Shown: one piece after another, positions 6,816 through 10,927 of the stretch
Numbering within the stretch: position 1 is the first letter of the stretch
Layout: each line of letters starts with the position of its first letter
NCBI GenBank assembly: GCA_030613745.1
Contig: JAUWLK010000067.1
Span: forward strand, 1 to 10,927
DNA from: Flavobacteriaceae bacterium
Lineage (GTDB): Bacteria > Bacteroidota > Bacteroidia > Flavobacteriales > Flavobacteriaceae
Reading direction: 5' to 3'
Length of the DNA stretch: 10,927 nt
Made by a program: the position numbers and the translations under genes
The notes under the pieces: generated by a model
Database searches by the model: none
What the model was told of the DNA's origin: nothing
The model's input: only the letters and a program-made list of their open reading frames with translations

Positions 6816-7915
6816 AATTCATTGTTTTGTTTTTCGTTACTTCCCATTAAAAATGCTTTGATAAACCCATCTAAGTCACCATCCATTACAGCATCAACAT
6901 TGCCTGTTTCATGGCCGGTTCTAACATCTTTCACCAATTTATAGGGATGCATGACATAGTTTCTTATTTGTGAGCCAAAATCAATTTTCATTTTACTGGC
7001 TTCAATAGAATCACGTTTTTCTCGTTGTTTTTGTAGTTCAAATTCGTATAATTGAGATTTCAATAATTTTAAAGCTCTGGTTTTGTTTTCAAGTTGTGAT
7101 CTTGATTCTTGATTTTCAATAATGATACCTGAAGGTGCGTGTTTTAATCTTACTGCACTTTCAATTTTATTAACACTTTGTCCACCAGCACCTGAGCTTC
7201 TAAAAGTATCCCAAGTGATATCAGCAGGATTGATGTCAATTTCAATACTATCGTCTGCTAAAGGGTAAACATAAACTGAAGCAAAACTGGTATGACGTTT
7301 AGCATTGCTGTCAAAAGGTGAAATTCTTACCAAACGATGAACTCCGTTTTCTCCTTTAAGATAACCAAAAGCAAATTCACCATCTATTTCTAAAGTTACT
7401 GTTTTTATACCTGCTACATCACCTTCTTGGTAATTCAATTCTTTAACTTTAAATCCTTGTTTTTCACTCCACATCATATACATCCGCATCAGCATTTGTG
7501 CCCAGTCACAACTTTCTGTACCTCCAGCACCTGCTGTTATTTGTATAACTGCACTTAAATTATCACCTTCATCAGAAAGCATATTTTTAAATTCAAGTGA
7601 TTCAATTAGATTTAACGCTTTGTTGAATTGTTGTTCTATTTCTTGAGCAGTTGCATCTCCATCTTTATAAAAATCATATAAAACAATTAAATCATCAACC
7701 TCTGAACTAGCTTGGTTATAATCATCAACCCATTTCTTCTTTTCTCTTAATGATTTCATTAAAATTTCAGCCTCTTTTGAATTATTCCAAAAGTTTGGGT
7801 TAGAAGCTGTTTCTTCATCATTAGAGATTTCAATTAATTTTTTTTCTATATGGAGGTAGACTTTCAGTTTGTCTATTCGAACAGAAGTATTTTTTATATT
7901 TTCTTGTGTAATCAT
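6812..7915 (-). CDS. prfB: Peptide chain release factor 2 (RF2)
   Basis: RF2 recognises UAA and UGA stop codons and triggers peptide release on the ribosome. The protein is 367 residues from the chosen ATG at 7915-7913. The same frame could start at a TTG at 7927, adding four residues, but MITQENIKN is the more natural N-terminus. The codon-reading motif SPF (199-201) identifies RF2 rather than RF1, which has PxT there, and the catalytic GGQ lies at 244-246 in SSGAGGQSVNK. The sequence around residues 18-24 (DKLKVYLHIEKK) aligns with the E. coli frameshift region (DVLRGYL), but here TAC CTC CAT reads straight through. The CTT TGA C autoregulatory slip site and its upstream purine-rich element are absent. 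The gene ends in TGA, a codon its own product reads, overlapping the start of the HAD gene. Confidence 0.96.
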   Translation of the reverse strand: MITQENIKNTSVRIDKLKVYLHIEKKLIEISNDEETASNPNFWNNSKEAEILMKSLREKKKWVDDYNQASSEVDDLIVLYDFYKDGDATAQEIEQQFNKALNLIESLEFKNMLSDEGDNLSAVIQITAGAGGTESCDWAQMLMRMYMMWSEKQGFKVKELNYQEGDVAGIKTVTLEIDGEFAFGYLKGENGVHRLVRISPFDSNAKRHTSFASVYVYPLADDSIEIDINPADITWDTFRSSGAGGQSVNKIESAVRLKHAPSGIIIENQESRSQLENKTRALKLLKSQLYEFELQKQREKRDSIEASKMKIDFGSQIRNYVMHPYKLVKDVRTGHETGNVDAVMDGDLDGFIKAFLMGSNEKQNNEL

Positions 7916-7936
7916 AATTATCAGCAAAAATAAACT

Positions 7937-7968
7937 AAAAAATAAGATTGTCTATTTTAGATATTCAA
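7937..7968 (-). promoter_or_regulatory. Weak candidate promoter for prfB-HAD operon
   Basis: On the minus strand, TTG at 7968-7966 is followed after 21 nt by TATTTTTT at 7944-7937, a one-mismatch fit to TAnnTTTG. The spacing suits the Bacteroidota sigma-factor consensus, and the site ends 21 nt before the prfB ATG. The 95-nt region between prfB and the divergent metalloprotease gene must hold promoters for both. For the plus direction I found only poorly spaced matches (TCAATTTG at 7965-7972, TATATTTT at 7985-7992). Confidence 0.28.
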
Positions 7969-8010
7969 TTTGTCATACATATTTTATATTTTTAGACAAA
8001 ATAATTAACC

Positions 8011-10404
8011 ATGAAAAAATTAGCCTTTCCAATTCTTTTTTTATTTGTTTTTCAAACTACCTTTTCACAATTTTTTAAAGATAAAAAAAGCATTACAAAG
8101 TTTGATGGGTATTTTGATTTTTATTATGATGATAATGAAGACAAAATTTTTCTTGAAGTTAAAAACCTGGAAACTGAGTTTTTATACGTACACTCCCTAT
8201 CAGAAGGAATAGGTTCTAATGATATTGGTTTAGATAGAGGTCAACTTGGAGGTGGGGTTGTAGTGAAATTCCAAAAAGCAGGTAATAAATTGCTTTTGAT
8301 TCAACCAAATCAAAGTTATAGGGCAATAACAAATAATATAGAAGAGCGTAAATCTATTGAAGAGGCTTTTGCTAAATCGGTTTTGTATGGTTTTATAATT
8401 AAAGAGCAGAAAAATAATACATATTTAGTTGATGCTACTGATTTTTTGGTTAGAGATGCACATGGTGTTGCTAATAGATTAGACCAAAATAAACAAGGGT
8501 CTTATAGTTTAGATAAAACAAGATGTGCTTTTAATTTGGAGCGAACTAAGGCGTTTCCTAAAAATATTGAGTTTGATGTATTATTAACTTTTAAAGGAAA
8601 CCCTAAAGATTATAAAATAAGAAGTGTTACACCGGATGCATCATCAATAACAGTACATCAACACCATTCTTTTGTTGAATTACCGGATAACAATTACAAA
8701 CCAAGAGTTTATGATGTACGTTCAGGTTCCTACCCTATGTCGTATTTAGATTATGCAACACCTATAAATCAATCAATTGTAAAACGGTTTATTTATCGTC
8801 ATCGATTAGAAAAGAAAAACCCTTCTGCAGCTGTTAGCGAAGCTAAAGAACCAATTGTTTATTATTTAGACAGAGGAGTTCCTGAGCCTGTAAGAACTGC
8901 ATTATTAGAAGGAGCAAGTTGGTGGAATCAAGCATTTGAAGCTATAGGTTTTAAAGATGCTTTTCAAGTCAAAATGTTGCCTGAAGGAGTTGATCCTTTA
9001 GATTTGCGTTATAATGTAATTCAATGGGTACATAGATCTACAAGAGGGTGGAGTTATGGAGGTAGTATTTCTGATCCAAGAACAGGTGAAATAATTAAAG
9101 GGCATGTTAGTTTGGGGTCATTGCGTATTCGTCAAGATTTTTTAATTGCTCAAGCCTTGCAAGCACCCTATGCTAATAATGATTCTGATGATAATTTTGC
9201 TTTGGAAATGGCATTAGCTAGAATTCGTCAATTGGCTGCACATGAGGTAGGGCATACTTTAGGTTTTACCCATAATTTTACATCAAGTATCGATAATCGT
9301 TCTTCAGTGATGGATTATCCACATCCATTTTTACAGGTAAAAAATAATAAGATTGATTTTTCAAATGCTTATACCAAAGGAATGGGAGATTGGGATAAAG
9401 TTATTGTGGCTTATTCTTATCAAGAATTTCCTCAAAATGAAAATAAAAAACTGCAAGATATTTTAAGTATAGCTTTTGCAAAAGGAATGCGTTATATTTC
9501 TGATGCTGATGCTCGTCCAAAAGGTAGTGCTCATGCTTATGCTCATTTGTGGGATAATGGGAATGATCCAGTTGAAGAATTGAACAATGTTTTAAATGTG
9601 AGAGCATTCTCAATTAATAATTTTTCAAAAAATAATTTCAAATCCAATCAACCTTATTCTGTTTTGGAAGATGTTTTTGTGCCACTTTATTTTTACCACC
9701 GATATCAAACAGAAGCTGTTTCAAAAATTATTGGTGGATTGGACTATTCTTATGCTATCAAAGGTGGTAATCAGCTTATAGTAAAACAAGTAGATATAAA
9801 AACTCAACGTATTGCTTTAGCTGCTTTGATGCAAACAATTGATGTAAATACTTTAGCAATTCCTAAAAATATTTTAAATATATTTCCACCAAGAGCAATT
9901 GGATACTCTAGAACGCGTGAATCTTTTAAGAGTAATTTAGGACTTGCGTTTGATCCTTTTGGGGCAGTTGCAACAGCCTCAGATATGACTTTTGAGTTGA
10001 TTTTACATCCGGAAAGAATTTCAAGAATTTTTACATATAAAAGTTTAGATGCAAAACAGATTGGTGTCAATGAAGTTTTTAACACCCTATTTGATCACAC
10101 TTTTAAAAAATATCATCAAGACAGCTATCACCAAGCTCTTCAAAATATAATTAATGAACAGTTATTGAATAATATGTTTGAATTGGCAGCAAATGATAAA
10201 CTATATGCACAAGTAAAGGCTGTTTGTTTTGTTAAATTAGAGGAGTTATCTCAATGGTTATCTACAAATAAAGCCAAAGGAGATCAACAAATTCAAAATA
10301 AGTACACAGTAAAAAGAATTAAGGGTTTTATAAAAAATCCAAAAACACCACCTCATGCAATTGTTCCTAAAATACCAGATGGTTCACCAATTGGCATGGA
10401 TTAA
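8011..10404 (+). CDS. Secreted zinc-dependent metalloprotease, metzincin-like (DUF5117/DUF4953 type)
   Basis: A 797-residue protein. Residues 1-19 are a signal peptide (MKKLAFPILFLFVFQTTFS, cleavage near FSQ). The N-terminal part with the features of DUF5117 (LSEGIGSNDIGLDRGQLG, about 65-82) precedes a catalytic domain with HEVGHTLGFTH, the metzincin HExxHxxGxxH pattern. His411, His415 and His421 are the expected zinc ligands and Glu412 the catalytic base. A Met-turn-like SSVMDYPHP follows with Met434. The C-terminal ~300 residues match the general look of this family. There is no T9SS sorting domain, so after Sec export the protein should stay periplasmic or reach the outside another way. 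Its natural substrate is unknown. It diverges from prfB and is followed after 10 nt by the DUF2891 gene, probably in one operon. Length and motifs look intact. Confidence 0.88.
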   Translation: MKKLAFPILFLFVFQTTFSQFFKDKKSITKFDGYFDFYYDDNEDKIFLEVKNLETEFLYVHSLSEGIGSNDIGLDRGQLGGGVVVKFQKAGNKLLLIQPNQSYRAITNNIEERKSIEEAFAKSVLYGFIIKEQKNNTYLVDATDFLVRDAHGVANRLDQNKQGSYSLDKTRCAFNLERTKAFPKNIEFDVLLTFKGNPKDYKIRSVTPDASSITVHQHHSFVELPDNNYKPRVYDVRSGSYPMSYLDYATPINQSIVKRFIYRHRLEKKNPSAAVSEAKEPIVYYLDRGVPEPVRTALLEGASWWNQAFEAIGFKDAFQVKMLPEGVDPLDLRYNVIQWVHRSTRGWSYGGSISDPRTGEIIKGHVSLGSLRIRQDFLIAQALQAPYANNDSDDNFALEMALARIRQLAAHEVGHTLGFTHNFTSSIDNRSSVMDYPHPFLQVKNNKIDFSNAYTKGMGDWDKVIVAYSYQEFPQNENKKLQDILSIAFAKGMRYISDADARPKGSAHAYAHLWDNGNDPVEELNNVLNVRAFSINNFSKNNFKSNQPYSVLEDVFVPLYFYHRYQTEAVSKIIGGLDYSYAIKGGNQLIVKQVDIKTQRIALAALMQTIDVNTLAIPKNILNIFPPRAIGYSRTRESFKSNLGLAFDPFGAVATASDMTFELILHPERISRIFTYKSLDAKQIGVNEVFNTLFDHTFKKYHQDSYHQALQNIINEQLLNNMFELAANDKLYAQVKAVCFVKLEELSQWLSTNKAKGDQQIQNKYTVKRIKGFIKNPKTPPHAIVPKIPDGSPIGMD

Positions 10405-10414
10405 ACCTTTTTCA

Positions 10415-10927
10415 ATGAAAAATAATTTTACCTTAATTTCAGTTCTTTTAATGCTTAGTTATCAATTATCATTTTCACAACAGGTAGATGAATTAAAAAT
10501 TCCAAAATTAACTTTAGAAGAAGCAAATAGATTGTCAAAGTTGCCACTAAAATGTATGAATACAGAATATCCTAATAAATTAGGGCAAACTTTAGGTGGT
10601 GAAGAAGATTTAAAAGCTCCAAAGGTTTTACACCCAGCATTTTATGGGTGTTTTGATTGGCATTCTTCAGTACACGGACATTGGTCCTTGGTTAGTTTAA
10701 TAAAACAATTTCCAAAAATTGAAAACTCAACTCAAATTAAAGAGAAATTAAAACAAAATATTTCCAAAGAAAATATAACAAATGAACTAATATATTTTAA
10801 TGGAAAACACAATAAAATCTATGAAAGAACCTATGGCTGGGCTTGGTTATTAAAATTAGCGGAAGAGTTACATACTTGGAATGACCCTTTGTCAAGAGAA
10901 TTAGAAAATAATTTAAAACCATTAACC
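10415..10927 (+). CDS. DUF2891 family exported protein, 5' part (3' end outside window)
   Basis: From the ATG at 10415 the frame stays open for 171 codons to the window edge. Residues 1-22 form a signal peptide (hydrophobic FTLISVLLML core, cleavage near SFSQ). The mature part begins with LPLKCMNTEYPNKLGQTLG and continues to LHPAFYGCFDWHSSVHGHW (about 92-110), the highly conserved His/Trp-rich block of DUF2891. YERTYGWAWLLKLAEEL follows near 140. The His-rich block suggests a metal or substrate site, but no biochemical function is established for this family that I can state. It starts 10 nt after the metalloprotease stop, so cotranscription is likely, and both products are exported. Intact as far as it can be read. 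Confidence 0.85.
   Translation, partial: MKNNFTLISVLLMLSYQLSFSQQVDELKIPKLTLEEANRLSKLPLKCMNTEYPNKLGQTLGGEEDLKAPKVLHPAFYGCFDWHSSVHGHWSLVSLIKQFPKIENSTQIKEKLKQNISKENITNELIYFNGKHNKIYERTYGWAWLLKLAEELHTWNDPLSRELENNLKPLT

Noticed and set aside
7846..7860. Programmed +1 frameshift site in prfB
   Set aside because: The frame is open through the homologous position with CTC CAT. There is no TGA and no stimulatory purine-rich element.

Overview
The window looks like chromosomal DNA from a flavobacterium-type member of the Bacteroidota. It is AT-rich, genes lack clear Shine-Dalgarno sites, two C-terminal sorting domains of the type IX secretion system (T9SS) are readable, one site matches the Bacteroidota -7 promoter motif TAnnTTTG, and the DUF5117-type zinc metalloprotease is typical of this phylum. 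No rRNA, tRNA, CRISPR array, transposase or integrase was seen.

Left part (1-3408). The 3' portion of comM/yifB (Mg-chelatase-like AAA+ ATPase, helper of natural transformation) enters from the left edge. It converges with a two-gene operon on the minus strand, iorA then iorB, encoding a [2Fe-2S] subunit and a Tat-exported molybdopterin subunit of a xanthine dehydrogenase-family oxidoreductase.

Middle part (3409-6019). This is the unusual region. A second, broken copy of comM starts just beyond iorA. It lacks the 5' half, and carries a probable 1-nt deletion near its start, a 3-nt deletion and a CGA-to-TGA nonsense change. It is then split by about 1.9 kb of unrelated DNA (4002-5908). The last 111 nt of comM resume, collinear with copy 1, at 5909-6019. 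The inserted DNA carries an intact gene for a secreted Asp-box (BNR/sialidase-like) protein with a T9SS sorting domain. Facing it on the other strand is a decayed remnant of another T9SS sorting domain. iorBA therefore lies between two direct comM repeats, and the second repeat is itself interrupted by surface-protein cargo. The locus reads as a site of repeated DNA acquisition, without any visible mobility gene.

Right part (6020-10927). This is a conventional housekeeping layout: prfB (peptide release factor 2, without the usual programmed frameshift) overlaps a downstream HAD-family hydrolase gene by 4 nt on the minus strand. Divergent from prfB is a secreted metzincin-like zinc metalloprotease, followed after 10 nt by a DUF2891 gene that runs off the right edge.

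I do not see a complete novel multigene system. The strongest unexplained signal is the nested duplication and insertion at comM.
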